In this document: piece after piece, positions 43,596 through 52,793 of the stretch
Layout of the letters: every line of letters begins with the position of its first letter
Position numbering within the stretch: position 1 is the stretch's first letter
Position numbers and translations under genes: made by a program
Source: Nitratireductor aquimarinus
GTDB taxonomy: Bacteria > Pseudomonadota > Alphaproteobacteria > Rhizobiales > Rhizobiaceae
Assembly: GCF_046773475.1 (NCBI RefSeq)
Contig: NZ_CP177239.1
Location: forward strand, 3,720,001-3,784,000
Length of the DNA: 64,000 bases
Reading direction: 5' to 3'
Notes under the pieces: generated by a model
What the model saw: only the letters and a program-made list of their open reading frames with translations
What the model was told of the DNA's origin: nothing
Databases searched by the model: none

Positions 43596-44465
43596 TTAGC
43601 GGAACAGCGAAAGGATGTTCTGCGAGTTGGAGTTGGCGATCGACAGCGCCTGAATGCCCAGCTGCTGCTGAACCTGCAGGGCCGACAGACGGGCCGACTC
43701 TTCGTTCATGTCTGCATCGACCAGCTGGCCAACACCGCGCTCGATGGCGTCGGAGAGTTTGCCAACGAAGTCTTTCTGCAGATCGACGCGCGACTTGGCT
43801 GCGCCGAGCTCTGCTGCCTGGTCGGCGAGGGCGGCAAGAGCCGTCTCGACGGTGCCAAGAGCCGTGTCGACTGCCGCGTCGGCAACCTGGCCGCCGGAAG
43901 CGTCGAACAGAGCGGTTGCAACAACGTTTGCTGCAGTACCGGCGGTGCCGGCTGCATCGAGCACCAGAACTTCGGCGCCCGTCAGCGTGACTTCGTCGAT
44001 GGAGACGGTCGTGCCGGTGCGGTTGTAGGAAGCGACGATGTTAACATCGGCGTTGTCCTGGATGATGTTGGAGCCGGCATAGTTGGAGTTGCCGACGACC
44101 GACGTGATGTGCTCCTGAAGCGAATTGATTTCGCCCTGGATCTTCTGCTGGTCTTCCTGCGAAGCGCCGCGTGCCGTGACAAGCTTCTGCTTGATCTTGT
44201 CGACGGTGTCGATGACTTCGTTGATGCCCGTGTAAGCCGTGTCGACTTTACCGGCGCCGAGACCCAGAGCATCCTGAACGCTGGACAGGGCCTTGTTGTC
44301 GGACTTCATCGAAGTCGCGATCGACCAGTAAGCTGCGTTGTCGGCAGCTTCACCAACGCGCAGGCCCGTCGAAATGCGGGACTGGGTGGTGGCCATGTTC
44401 TTGGAGATGGTGTTGAGGGTCTGCAGCGCGGTCATTGCCGACGCATTGGTCATAAGACTAGACAT
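43596..44465 (-). CDS. Flagellin (first of two)
   Basis: A 289-residue flagellin, beginning MSSLMTNASAMTALQTLN and ending LSALQVQQQLGIQALSIANSNSQNILSLFR. The ATG at 44465 has AGGGGCG 9 bases upstream and is preferred over 44489. It has the same length as the following flagellin with well conserved ends, so the pair arose by tandem duplication. A 238-base region upstream probably holds its own strong promoter. Confidence 0.95.
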   Translation of the reverse strand: MSSLMTNASAMTALQTLNTISKNMATTQSRISTGLRVGEAADNAAYWSIATSMKSDNKALSSVQDALGLGAGKVDTAYTGINEVIDTVDKIKQKLVTARGASQEDQQKIQGEINSLQEHITSVVGNSNYAGSNIIQDNADVNIVASYNRTGTTVSIDEVTLTGAEVLVLDAAGTAGTAANVVATALFDASGGQVADAAVDTALGTVETALAALADQAAELGAAKSRVDLQKDFVGKLSDAIERGVGQLVDADMNEESARLSALQVQQQLGIQALSIANSNSQNILSLFR

Positions 44466-44662
44466 GGGATAAACGCCCCTGAAATACAAAATAAACGAGG
44501 GACATACCGGGCTGACCGGTTTGACGGAGTGGCATCATGCCCTTGATCCCGTTGCAGGATCTGTCCGCCATGCACGAGCATTTATGGCGGCGATTTCCTA
44601 CCAAAAGGATAACCGGGAAAGTTAATTTGGAAGAGTCTGGAAAATTTTTGTCGGCTTTTCAG

Positions 44663-44686
44663 GCAGGGCGGATCACGCCGCCCTGC
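44663..44686. other. Hairpin between fliP and the flagellin promoter
   Basis: GCAGGGCGG (44663-44671) pairs perfectly with CCGCCCTGC (44678-44686), 18 bases after the fliP stop. It lacks a T-run on either strand, so it may stabilise the fliP message end or be a weak terminator. Confidence 0.55.
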
Positions 44687-44703
44687 ATTGCCGGATCAAA
44701 GCC

Positions 44704-45441
44704 CTAAACAAATGACCGGACGAGACTGCCCACGAGCAGGTTCCACCCGTCTATCAGCACGAAGAAAAGTATCTTGAACGGCAGCGAGACGACGGTCGGC
44801 GGCAGCATCATCATGCCCATCGACATGGTGATGGTTGCGACGATCAGATCGATGACCAGGAATGGCAGAACGATCAGAAAACCGATCTCGAAACCGCGCC
44901 GGATTTCAGAGATCATGAAGGCAGGCACCAGCACACGCAGATCGGCGCTTTCGACCGTGACGTCGATGTCGGCATTGCCGCGTTCTGCGGCGAGGTCGGC
45001 AAAGAGGGCGAAATCCTTCTCGCGCACATTGTTGACCATGAAGCCACGGAACGGCTCCGTGATGCGCTGCACCGCGTCATGTTCGCTGATCTCGTTGTTC
45101 ATCAACGGCCGGATGCCGTCCGCCCAGGCCCGGTCGAATGTGGGGGCCATCACGTAGAAGGTCATGAACAGCGAAAGGCTGATCAGGATCAGGTTGGCCG
45201 GTGTGGTCGGCAGGCCCATGCCGGCGCGCAGGATCGAGAAGGCAATCACAAAGCGGGTGAAGCTTGTGACCATGATCAGGATGCCGGGCGCGACAGAGAG
45301 AACCGTCAACAGGCCGAAAAGCTGGATGATCGTGCCGATGGTCGATCCGTCCGCGCCGGTCAGCGCGCCAAGATCGATGGACTGCGCCGCCGCTGCGGAG
45401 GGCGCAAGCACGGCGGCAAGGGTCAGGAATAAACGTTTCAT
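44704..45441 (-). CDS. fliP: Flagellar export gate protein FliP
   Basis: A 245-residue protein with a cleaved signal (residues 1-20), the typical FSILRAGMGLPTTPANLILISLSLFMTF block, and VLVPAFMISEIRRGFEIGFLIVLPFLVIDLIVATITMSMGMMMLPP. It is part of the export channel with FliQ and FliR. Last gene of the long leftward operon; it overlaps fliL by 4 bases. No fliO is seen. Confidence 0.96.
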   Translation of the reverse strand: MKRLFLTLAAVLAPSAAAAQSIDLGALTGADGSTIGTIIQLFGLLTVLSVAPGILIMVTSFTRFVIAFSILRAGMGLPTTPANLILISLSLFMTFYVMAPTFDRAWADGIRPLMNNEISEHDAVQRITEPFRGFMVNNVREKDFALFADLAAERGNADIDVTVESADLRVLVPAFMISEIRRGFEIGFLIVLPFLVIDLIVATITMSMGMMMLPPTVVSLPFKILFFVLIDGWNLLVGSLVRSFV

Positions 45442-45938
45442 TCGAACAACAGCGCCCTGAAGAGGATCTGCTTGACGGCGCCGTCGCTGCGAACTCTGGC
45501 GCGTTCTTCCAGATCGGAGCGCAGATGCTGGAAGCCGCTGGCTGTTTCCACCTGGCGCAGCTTGATCGTGCGCAGATAGGCAAAGAGATCCTGATGGACG
45601 GCCTCTGCAATAACCGGGTCGGGTTCGCCCTCGAAGACCAGCGCCATTTCCGCGCGCACCCAGATTTCGCTGGGCTCGGCGAGATTGGTGGTGATTGGCT
45701 CGATCGTGTAGACGCCAACGGGACCGGGAACGGCAGCCTGTTCGCTGCCGGCATTGCCGTGCGCTGCGTCTTCACTTTCCGCCGTGCCGCTTTCCTCGAT
45801 GGCGGTCCTGCTTTCCAGATAGCTGCCGGCGAACCAGGCAGCGCCACCGGCAAGCGCCGACATGACCAGCAGGATGGCCAGCTGGAGGACGAGGGATGGT
45901 CCCTTGCTTTCCGGTGGTTGTTGTTCGAGCAGCGCCAT
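45438..45938 (-). CDS. fliL: Flagellar basal body protein FliL
   Basis: A 166-residue single-pass membrane protein (helix about 18-38) with a periplasmic domain containing YTIEPITTNLAEPSEIWVRAEMALVFEG. FliL supports the stator around MotA/MotB. It lies between flgH and fliP. Confidence 0.9.
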   Translation of the reverse strand: MALLEQQPPESKGPSLVLQLAILLVMSALAGGAAWFAGSYLESRTAIEESGTAESEDAAHGNAGSEQAAVPGPVGVYTIEPITTNLAEPSEIWVRAEMALVFEGEPDPVIAEAVHQDLFAYLRTIKLRQVETASGFQHLRSDLEERARVRSDGAVKQILFRALLFE

Positions 45939-45962
45939 GCGTGTTGAGGCTCCAGCGGCGGG

Positions 45963-46667
45963 TTAGAAGGGAAGCACCTGATCGAGGAACTGCTGGCCGT
46001 AGGGCGGCTGCTGAACCTCGCTGATCCGTCCGCGCCCGCCATAGGAGATGCGCGCTTCGGCGATGCGTTCGTAAGAGATCATGTTCTGCGGGTTGATGTC
46101 GCTCGGCCGCACGATGCCCTCAATGGTGAGGATGCGCAGTTCCGCGTTGACGCGCACTTCCTGCGTGCCGCGGATGCGCAGATTGCCGTTGGACAGAACC
46201 TGCGTGACGACGGCTGCAACGAGCAGGCGGATGTTTTCCGAGCGCTCCGTCTGGCCGCCGCCGGTGGTGGAGGTGCCCGAACCGATCTGGCCTTCGGCTG
46301 CTGCCGAAGAACCGGCACCGCCCACCGAATAGGAGCCGGACAGGCCAAGGCTGCGCGAGGCGTCGCGGGAGCGCTCCGACTCATTCTTGAAACGCGCCTT
46401 GTCGTTGATCGAGATTTCGACCGTCAGGATGTCGCCCACATTGAGCGCGCGGGCATCGGTGAAGAGCCGGCTCTGCTTGTCGTCCCACAGCGAATAGCGG
46501 GTGAGGGCCGGGGCCGGGCGTTTTGGATAATTGTAGGCGGCCATGACTTCCGGGTCGATGGTCGCGCCGACCTGGGTCATGGCCGGTTCCTTGCCGATTT
46601 CCTTCATCGACTGCGAGCAGCCGGCGACCAGCGCCAGCGGCAGAATCAGTAGGGGCCGGAACGTCAT
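45963..46667 (-). CDS. flgH: Flagellar L-ring lipoprotein FlgH
   Basis: A 234-residue outer-membrane lipoprotein with lipobox LVAGC (Cys17). The family core LFTDARALNVGDILTVEISINDKARFKNESER and ILTIEGIVRPSDINPQNMISYERIAEARISYGGRG are plain. It forms the L-ring in the outer membrane. It overlaps the motE stop by 4 bases. Confidence 0.95.
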   Translation of the reverse strand: MTFRPLLILPLALVAGCSQSMKEIGKEPAMTQVGATIDPEVMAAYNYPKRPAPALTRYSLWDDKQSRLFTDARALNVGDILTVEISINDKARFKNESERSRDASRSLGLSGSYSVGGAGSSAAAEGQIGSGTSTTGGGQTERSENIRLLVAAVVTQVLSNGNLRIRGTQEVRVNAELRILTIEGIVRPSDINPQNMISYERIAEARISYGGRGRISEVQQPPYGQQFLDQVLPF

Positions 46668-47176
46668 GACGGGTCCTCCGGCCGCGCGGCGCTGGCGATG
46701 ATGGTCGTCAGCGTCGCTGCGGACTTGCTGTTCATTTCATTGAGGATGATGCCGGCCGTGCGTGGCTCGAGCTTCATCAGGATGGCGGCGGCGAGTTCGA
46801 CGCGCACTTCCGCCAGTCGTTCTGCGGCGGCGTCGGGCCGCATGGACGAATAGATCTCGACAATGCCTGCCTCGGCCTGCGCCAGAAAGATGTTGCGGCG
46901 CTGGAGCCAGCCTTCGTAGTCGGCCCGCTTCTGCTCAAGAGCCGCGATGCGTTCGTCCACCTCGCCCTTGAGCTTTTCCAGCTCCATGGCCTGAAGGGCG
47001 TAACGGCGATCGCGCGCCGCATCGGCGATGTTGGCGCAGAAGCGTTCCACTTCGGCGGGCTTCATGGTGGCGGGATTTTCTGCTGCCAGCGCGTGCAGCG
47101 GCGCAAGCTGCGCGGCAAGGAGAACGCCGGCGAAAGCGCCCGTTGCGATTTTCTTCAATGGGTTCCTGCGAGACAT
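46664..47176 (-). CDS. motE: MotE, periplasmic chaperone of MotC
   Basis: A 170-residue exported protein with signal peptide (to about 32) and a coiled coil (65-110), then SMRPDAAAERLAEVRVELAAAILMKLEPRTAGIILNEM. The last block is a MgtE-N-like segment found in MotE. In Sinorhizobium MotE is a chaperone specific for MotC. It lies between flgI and flgH. The ATG at 47176 was chosen because AGG lies 8 bases upstream. Confidence 0.88.
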   Translation of the reverse strand: MSRRNPLKKIATGAFAGVLLAAQLAPLHALAAENPATMKPAEVERFCANIADAARDRRYALQAMELEKLKGEVDERIAALEQKRADYEGWLQRRNIFLAQAEAGIVEIYSSMRPDAAAERLAEVRVELAAAILMKLEPRTAGIILNEMNSKSAATLTTIIASAARPEDPS

Positions 47177-47185
47177 GCGGCGCAC

Positions 47186-48289
47186 CTATTGCAGCACGAG
47201 TTCGGCCTGCAACGCGCCGGCGGACTTGATGCCCTGAAGAATGGCGATGATGCCATCGGGCTTCACGCCCAGCCGGTTGAGGCCGGAAACGAGGGTTTGC
47301 AGGTTGGGGCCGTCCAGCACCGCCACTCTGGCGTCGGGCTGGGTGGCTTCGATTTCGGTGAACGGCTCGACAGCCGTCTGCCCGCGCGAGAAGGGTTCGG
47401 GCTGAACCACGCGCGGCGTTTCTGTGATGCGCACGGTGAGCGCGCCATGGCTGATGGCGACGCGGGAGATGCGCACATCATTGCCGATGACCACGGTGCC
47501 GCTGCGCTCATCCACCACGACGCGGGCCGGTCCGTCGGATTCGACCATCAGGTTTTCGATCTCGGCGTAGAAACGGGCGTAGGAAACGCCCTTGGGCCGG
47601 CGAATGCGGATGGTGCGCGCGTCTTCTTCCTTGGCGAGTTGCGCGCCGAAACGCGGGCCGGTGTAGGAGTTGATGGCGTCGGCAACACGCACGGCGGTCG
47701 AGAAATCGGCATTGCGCAGCTGAAGCACCAGCGTTGCGCTGTCGGACATGGAGGCCTCGACCTTGCGCTCGATGATTGCGCCGCTGGGCACGCGTCCGGA
47801 TGTGGGCACGCCCTGGGTCAGCGTTTCGGCCTGGCCCTGCGCATTGAAGCCGGAAACGATGACGGAGCCCTGCGCCACGGCGTAGATCTCGCCATCGGCA
47901 GCGCGCAGCGGCGTCATGACCAGCGTGCCGCCGGCAAGCGATGTGGCGTCGCCCAGCGAAGAGACGTTGACGTCGATGCGTGCGCCCGACTGAACGAAGG
48001 GCGGCAGGTTTGCCGTGATGATGACGGCGGCGACGTTCTTGGCGCGCGAGCGCACGCCTTCGGACGCGATGCCGAGATTTTCGAGCATGGCGCGCATGGA
48101 CTGTTCGGTGAAGGGCGAGTTGCGCAGGCTGTCGCCGCTGCCCTGAAGGCCGATAACCAGACCGTAGCCGACAAGCTGGTTGTCGCGCGCGGCCTGCAAG
48201 ACGGCGATGTCCTTGATGCGCGAAGCCGCGCCGGCCGGGAGGGCCAGCGTGACGCTCATCATCACTGCGAAAAGGAGACGGGAAATCAT
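47186..48289 (-). CDS. flgI: Flagellar P-ring protein FlgI
   Basis: A 367-residue periplasmic ring protein with a signal peptide and the family start SRIKDIAVLQAARDNQLVGYGLVIGLQGSGDSLRNSPFTEQSM. Ends LSGLNRLGVKPDGIIAILQGIKSAGALQAELVLQ. It overlaps flgA by 4 bases. Confidence 0.96.
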   Translation of the reverse strand: MISRLLFAVMMSVTLALPAGAASRIKDIAVLQAARDNQLVGYGLVIGLQGSGDSLRNSPFTEQSMRAMLENLGIASEGVRSRAKNVAAVIITANLPPFVQSGARIDVNVSSLGDATSLAGGTLVMTPLRAADGEIYAVAQGSVIVSGFNAQGQAETLTQGVPTSGRVPSGAIIERKVEASMSDSATLVLQLRNADFSTAVRVADAINSYTGPRFGAQLAKEEDARTIRIRRPKGVSYARFYAEIENLMVESDGPARVVVDERSGTVVIGNDVRISRVAISHGALTVRITETPRVVQPEPFSRGQTAVEPFTEIEATQPDARVAVLDGPNLQTLVSGLNRLGVKPDGIIAILQGIKSAGALQAELVLQ

Positions 48290-48753
48290 ATGGCGCCGAC
48301 CTCGACGGTTCCGTCAGCGAGGACCACACCGGTGAAGGTGCGGCCGCTTTCGATATTGCGCAGGCGGATCATGTCACCGGCTGCCCCGTGCTCAAGCGGC
48401 ACGGCGCGCAGCGAGATGGAGAGCGCGCCTTCATTGAAGGTGACGGTGACGGGGCTGCCCGTTTCCACCAGATAGGCCTCACGGACATAGCTGATGGGAA
48501 TGAGCCGGCCCGGCAGCAGGGTGCGCCGGGCGACCTTGCCGTCAATGTCTTCCAGCATGCGGGCAACGGCGGTGTTGCCGCGCGGCGGGCGGCGCAGCAT
48601 CACCTCGTTGAGCGCATCGACGGAGATCGTCTCGCCGGGATAGATGACGCGGGTGGACACAACCGCCTGCTCCTGCGCCACAGCCGAAAGGCCCGTGGCG
48701 AAGAGGCTTGCCAGTGCGAGGAAAAGCGCGGGGATGGGGTTGTGCCGTATCAT
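48286..48753 (-). CDS. flgA: P-ring assembly chaperone FlgA
   Basis: A 155-residue exported chaperone for FlgI, with signal peptide (1-26) and the SAF domain (VSTRVIYPGETISVDALNEVMLRRPP; RRTLLPGRLIPISYVREAYLVETGSPVTVTF). Length is at the short end, as in other rhizobia. It lies between flgG and flgI. Confidence 0.92.
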   Translation of the reverse strand: MIRHNPIPALFLALASLFATGLSAVAQEQAVVSTRVIYPGETISVDALNEVMLRRPPRGNTAVARMLEDIDGKVARRTLLPGRLIPISYVREAYLVETGSPVTVTFNEGALSISLRAVPLEHGAAGDMIRLRNIESGRTFTGVVLADGTVEVGAI

Positions 48754-48759
48754 GCGAAC

Positions 48760-49548
48760 CTACCGGATCGACTGGGTGACGGTTGCGGCCATTTCATCGG
48801 CCGCGCGGATGACCTTGGAATTCATCTCATAGGCGCGCTGCGCGGAGATCAGCTCGGTGATTTCCTTCACCGGGTCCACGTTGGAGCCTTCGAGATAGCC
48901 CTGTTCGATGACGGCGAAGCCCGGATCGCCCGGCACGCCCTGAATGGCCTCGCCGGAAGCCGGCGTTTCACGGAAGAGATTGTCGCCGATCGGATCGAGA
49001 CCCGCTTCATTGGCGAAATTGGCAAGCGTGAGCTGACCGAGATCCTGAAGGTCGGCCTGTCCGTCGAGACGGGCGAAGACCTGGCCGGTCTTGTTGATCA
49101 CGATCTCGATGGCGTCCTCCGGCACGATGATGGCCGGGTTGACGTTGTAGCCCTGCGTGGTCACGAGCTGGCCGGTGGCATTGGTGTTGAAGGAGCCGGC
49201 GCGTGTGTAGAGTGGCTCGCCATCGGTGCCTTCGATCTCGAACCAGCCCTTGCCGACCAGCGCCACGTCGAGCTTGTTGCCCGTGTTGTTCATCGGGCCC
49301 TGAATGTGGAGGTTGCGCACGGCTGCGGCCTTCACGCCAAGACCGACATTCGCGCCTTCCGGCACGATGGCCTGATTGGCGCGGCTCGGCACGCCCTGCA
49401 TGCGCTCGGTCTGATAAAGCAGATCCGAGAACTCGGCGCGGGCGCGCTTGAAGCCCGTCGTGTTGATATTGGCGATGTTGTTCGCGATGACTTCGAGGTT
49501 GAGCTGCTGGGCGCTCATGCCGGTTGCGGCGATCGAAAGGGCTTTCAT
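48760..49548 (-). CDS. flgG: Distal rod protein FlgG
   Basis: A 262-residue rod protein, beginning MKALSIAATGMSAQQLNLEVIANNIANINTTGFKRARAEF and ending EGSNVDPVKEITELISAQRAYEMNSKVIRAADEM. Length is the family length. It stands 11 bases after fliE and 6 before flgA. Confidence 0.97.
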   Translation of the reverse strand: MKALSIAATGMSAQQLNLEVIANNIANINTTGFKRARAEFSDLLYQTERMQGVPSRANQAIVPEGANVGLGVKAAAVRNLHIQGPMNNTGNKLDVALVGKGWFEIEGTDGEPLYTRAGSFNTNATGQLVTTQGYNVNPAIIVPEDAIEIVINKTGQVFARLDGQADLQDLGQLTLANFANEAGLDPIGDNLFRETPASGEAIQGVPGDPGFAVIEQGYLEGSNVDPVKEITELISAQRAYEMNSKVIRAADEMAATVTQSIR

Positions 49549-49560
49549 GGATCAGGCTCC

Positions 49561-49869
49561 TCAGATGGCCATGCGGCTGATGTCGAGATAGGCGGTGACG
49601 AGCTTGTCGCGCACGGCGATGGAGGCCTGCAGCGCCTGTTCGGCGCTCATCACGGCATCCACCACTTCGCGGGTGTCGGCCTCGCCCTGCAGGGCCTTGA
49701 GCGAAACGCCTTCGGCATGGTTGAGCTTGGCAACCGTGCTGGCCGCCGCCTCGCCGAGCATGGCGGAGAAAGCCTCGCCGGTTTCGGATGCGGGCATCTG
49801 GCGGGTGGGCTGAAGGCCCGTGGTCTCGGTCAGGGTCGAAGGGGCAATGCTGCCGACTGGAGGGATCAT
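49561..49869 (-). CDS. fliE: MS-ring/rod junction protein FliE
   Basis: A 102-residue export-gate and rod adaptor. Recognised by the C-terminal TREVVDAVMSAEQALQASIAVRDKLVTAYLDISRMAI. It overlaps flgC by 4 bases. Confidence 0.94.
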   Translation of the reverse strand: MIPPVGSIAPSTLTETTGLQPTRQMPASETGEAFSAMLGEAAASTVAKLNHAEGVSLKALQGEADTREVVDAVMSAEQALQASIAVRDKLVTAYLDISRMAI

Positions 49870-50285
49870 GACTGGCTCCGCATCAAATCAATGGTCATGG
49901 AAATGAGTTCGCGCGCCTGCTTGATCACCTGCAGGTTCGCTTCGTAACCGCGATTGGCCTCGCGCATGTCGGCCATTTCGATCAGCACGTTCACATTCGG
50001 CATTTTCACGTAGCCGCGCTCGTCCGCCGCCTCATGGCCGGGGTCGAACTGCAGCGTGAAATCGGACGGGTCGCGGGCGACCGAGCCGACCTCGACGACG
50101 CTGCCGCCGATATTGCGGTCGAGTTCCGCGACGAAGCTTATCGTCTTGCGGCGATAGGGATCGCCCCCGGGGACGTCGCTGGTGGACTTGGCGTTCGCCA
50201 GGTTTTCCGAAACCACCTGCATGCGTTCGGACTGCGCCTGCAGGCCGGATGCGGCGACTTTCAGGGAAGCGGAAAGCGGATCCAA
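49866..50285 (-). CDS. flgC: Proximal rod protein FlgC
   Basis: A 139-residue rod protein with LSASLKVAASGLQAQSERMQVVSENLANAKST and the C-terminal YVKMPNVNVLIEMADMREANRGYEANLQVIKQARELISMTIDL. It follows flgB with 3 bases between. Confidence 0.96.
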   Translation of the reverse strand: MDPLSASLKVAASGLQAQSERMQVVSENLANAKSTSDVPGGDPYRRKTISFVAELDRNIGGSVVEVGSVARDPSDFTLQFDPGHEAADERGYVKMPNVNVLIEMADMREANRGYEANLQVIKQARELISMTIDLMRSQS

Positions 50286-50288
50286 GAT

Positions 50289-50666
50289 TTACCCCCTCGA
50301 CGTGGTCATGAGCATGCGGTGAAACGCCTTGACGATGGCGGTGTTGAGCTCGAACGAGCGGCGCACCTCGCCGGCATTGGACAGCTCGTCTTCCATGTTC
50401 ACCGTGTTTTCCGATGGCAGGACTGCCGGGTCATCCTTGCTGGTCACGGAGAAGGAGGCATTCGTTGCGCCAAACTGCAGATGGTTCGGATTGGTGTTCC
50501 GGAGCGCCACCCGCGTGCCGTTCAGAACGTTTTCGAACGGCTCCACTTCCAGCGCCTTGTAGCCGGCCGTGTTGATGTTGGCGACGTTGCTGGCCACCGT
50601 CGTCTGACGCACGGACAGCCATTTGGCCTGCTGTGTGGCGAGGTCGAACAGATTGACGGGCTGCAT
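50289..50666 (-). CDS. flgB: Proximal rod protein FlgB
   Basis: A 125-residue rod protein with LFDLATQQAKWLSVRQTTVASNVANINTAGYKALEVEPF and the closing RRSFELNTAIVKAFHRMLMTTSRG. It lies 67 bases behind the unassigned gene in the same operon. Confidence 0.94.
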   Translation of the reverse strand: MQPVNLFDLATQQAKWLSVRQTTVASNVANINTAGYKALEVEPFENVLNGTRVALRNTNPNHLQFGATNASFSVTSKDDPAVLPSENTVNMEDELSNAGEVRRSFELNTAIVKAFHRMLMTTSRG

Positions 50667-50733
50667 CTGGCAAGTCTCTCGGTCTATGCGAACATGTCTT
50701 CCGGCACTTTAGGCAGCCAGTCTTGTGCGGGCC

Positions 50734-51399
50734 TTACGTGCCGTTGCCGGCGTCGGCGGAAAGCGTGATGACGAGTTCGCGTGAGGTGATCACTTCCCAG
50801 TGGCCATTCTTCCACTGGATACGGGAGATGCGGCTGCCATCGGGCAGGCGCGAACCGCGCTGGAGCATCCAGTAGCCATCTTCGTCTTCGATCATGGCGC
50901 GGCCGCCGACCACGTGAACCAGGCGAAAGCCCGGCTCGTCTCCGGGGAAGGGCTGATCCTCGAGCACCGCCGCCGGTCCACGGTCCACGGTGCCGGTGGC
51001 GGTGTAATCCACCTGCGGCAGCGGGATCATGTTGGTGGGCAGACGCGCGCCAATGAGCGCGGGCAGGGCGTCGCGCGATGGGCCTTCCGGCGTGGGACGT
51101 CCGGCAAAGGTCATCGGGCGCACGCCGAACTGTTCCTGATTGAAGAAGATGTACCAGGGGAACATGGCGCAGACGGCGGCGAGGCCGATCCCGCCCAGCA
51201 TGATCATCCAGTCGCTGCGGCTGCTGCTCGGCGTGTGCAGCATGCCCGGCTTTGGTATGCGCCGGGGCAGGAAACCGGACCTGCGCCGTGGCGCTGCCTT
51301 TGCCGCCTGCGGGGGCTCGGGCGCGGGGTCTGCTGCGGTCGGGTTGGGCTCCGTTCGCCGCCCGTCCGGAAGTTCGAGACTTGCCAGTCTGATTGTCAT
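50734..51399 (-). CDS. Unknown single-pass membrane protein between fliI and flgB
   Basis: A 221-residue protein with a basic, Pro-rich cytoplasmic N-terminus (1-60), one membrane helix (about 64-86) and a periplasmic part. The C-terminal 60 residues (GFRLVHVVGGRAMIEDEDGYWMLQRGSRLPDGSRISRIQWKNGHWEVITS) look like a small beta domain of the kind seen in PilP-like pilus proteins. It overlaps fliI by 4 bases, so it is made together with export and rod proteins. A gene at this place is conserved in rhizobial flagellar loci as I remember; the function is unknown. Confidence 0.75.
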   Translation of the reverse strand: MTIRLASLELPDGRRTEPNPTAADPAPEPPQAAKAAPRRRSGFLPRRIPKPGMLHTPSSSRSDWMIMLGGIGLAAVCAMFPWYIFFNQEQFGVRPMTFAGRPTPEGPSRDALPALIGARLPTNMIPLPQVDYTATGTVDRGPAAVLEDQPFPGDEPGFRLVHVVGGRAMIEDEDGYWMLQRGSRLPDGSRISRIQWKNGHWEVITSRELVITLSADAGNGT

Positions 51400-52793
51400 T
51401 GTACCGGCTCCCCGGCTTTCAGTTTCATCGCCAGATCCGTGAAGGGATCGGCGGAGCGTTGATCGTTCGGCGACTGCGTGAGGGCGTCGTAGATGAGCGG
51501 GATCTGCCGCACGGCCTGATCGAGCTCGGGGTCATGACCGGGCTGATAAGCGCCGAGCAGGCGGATGTCTCGTGTGTCCTCGAAGCGGGCGATCATGGCG
51601 CGCAGCCGCGTGACGAGGCGCTTTTCGTCCGGGGTCCAGGCCCGGTCCGCAAGACGCGAGATCGAGGCCAGCGGATTGACGGGTGGAAAGCGCCCCTGTT
51701 CGGCAATCGCGCGGTCGAGCACCACGTGACCGTCGAGAATGCCGCGCACTGCATCGGCCACCGGGTCATTGTGATCGTCGCCATCGACCAGCACCGACAG
51801 GATGGCGGTGATGGAGCCGCTTCCCGTCTCGCCGGGGCCGGCGCGTTCCAGAAGGCGGGGGAGTTCGGTGAAGACCGAGGCCGGGTAGCCGCGCGCGACC
51901 GGCGGTTCGCCGGCTCCGATGGAGACCTCGCGCAGGGCGTGGGCAAAGCGCGTGATGGAATCCACGATGAGCAGAACCCGGTCGCCACGGTCGCGGAAAT
52001 ATTCGGCGATGCTCATGGCCGTGTCCGGCGCACGGCGGCGCATCATGGCGCTTTCGTCGCTGGTGGCGACCACTGCCACGGATTTCGCCATGCCCTGCGG
52101 GCCAATCGTGTCTTCGAGGAACTCGCGCACTTCGCGGCCACGCTCGCCAACGAGCGCGATCACCACGGTGTCGAATGCGTCGGCATTCGCCAGCATGGAA
52201 AGAAGCGTCGATTTGCCGACGCCGGAACCGGCGAAAACGCCGAGCCGCTGCCCGTGGCAGAGCGGTGTGAAAATGTCGATCACGCGCACGCCGGTGCGGA
52301 AACCTTCCGAAACCCGCTGGCGCTGCATGGCGGGCGGTGTGACGGGGGCCTGGCCCGTGGTGAGCGGTCCACCGGCGGGCGCAGGGCCGCCATCTGCGGG
52401 GCGTCCGAGCGCATCAACCACGCGGCCACGCCATGAGGGGCCGGGGGCGAGGCTGAGCGGTCCGCGATTGAAGACCGCTTCGCCGAGCCCGACTTCACCG
52501 GCCCGTTCATAAGGCGCAACCACCACGCCGTCGCGGGCAATCCGCACGACTTCGCCCGCACCCGCAGCGCCGCCATTGCGGCCGCGACGCGACACGAGAT
52601 CGCCAAGCCTTGCCGTTTCCGACAGGCCGCGCACGCTGTAATGGCTGGGCGAGACCTCGCTCACCCGGCCGCCATGGCTGACGAGAAAACGCGCATCGCC
52701 TGCAATCCGCCGATAGGCTTCTTCCAGGGCGGTCAGCACGGTTTCCCGTGGCGGCGTTGCGGAGGAGGGCAGTTCTGTCACGGTGATGCTCAC
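51396..52793 (-). CDS. fliI: Flagellar export ATPase FliI
   Basis: A 465-residue ATPase related to the F1 beta subunit. Walker A GSGVGKST is at 189-196, and the Walker B strand VLLIVDSITRFAHALREV is near 280. The terminal domain ends EQAV-like LDQAVRQIPLIYDALTQ. It powers flagellar protein export with FliH and FliJ. Overlaps flgF and the following gene by 4 bases each. Confidence 0.95.
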   Translation of the reverse strand: MSITVTELPSSATPPRETVLTALEEAYRRIAGDARFLVSHGGRVSEVSPSHYSVRGLSETARLGDLVSRRGRNGGAAGAGEVVRIARDGVVVAPYERAGEVGLGEAVFNRGPLSLAPGPSWRGRVVDALGRPADGGPAPAGGPLTTGQAPVTPPAMQRQRVSEGFRTGVRVIDIFTPLCHGQRLGVFAGSGVGKSTLLSMLANADAFDTVVIALVGERGREVREFLEDTIGPQGMAKSVAVVATSDESAMMRRRAPDTAMSIAEYFRDRGDRVLLIVDSITRFAHALREVSIGAGEPPVARGYPASVFTELPRLLERAGPGETGSGSITAILSVLVDGDDHNDPVADAVRGILDGHVVLDRAIAEQGRFPPVNPLASISRLADRAWTPDEKRLVTRLRAMIARFEDTRDIRLLGAYQPGHDPELDQAVRQIPLIYDALTQSPNDQRSADPFTDLAMKLKAGEPVQ

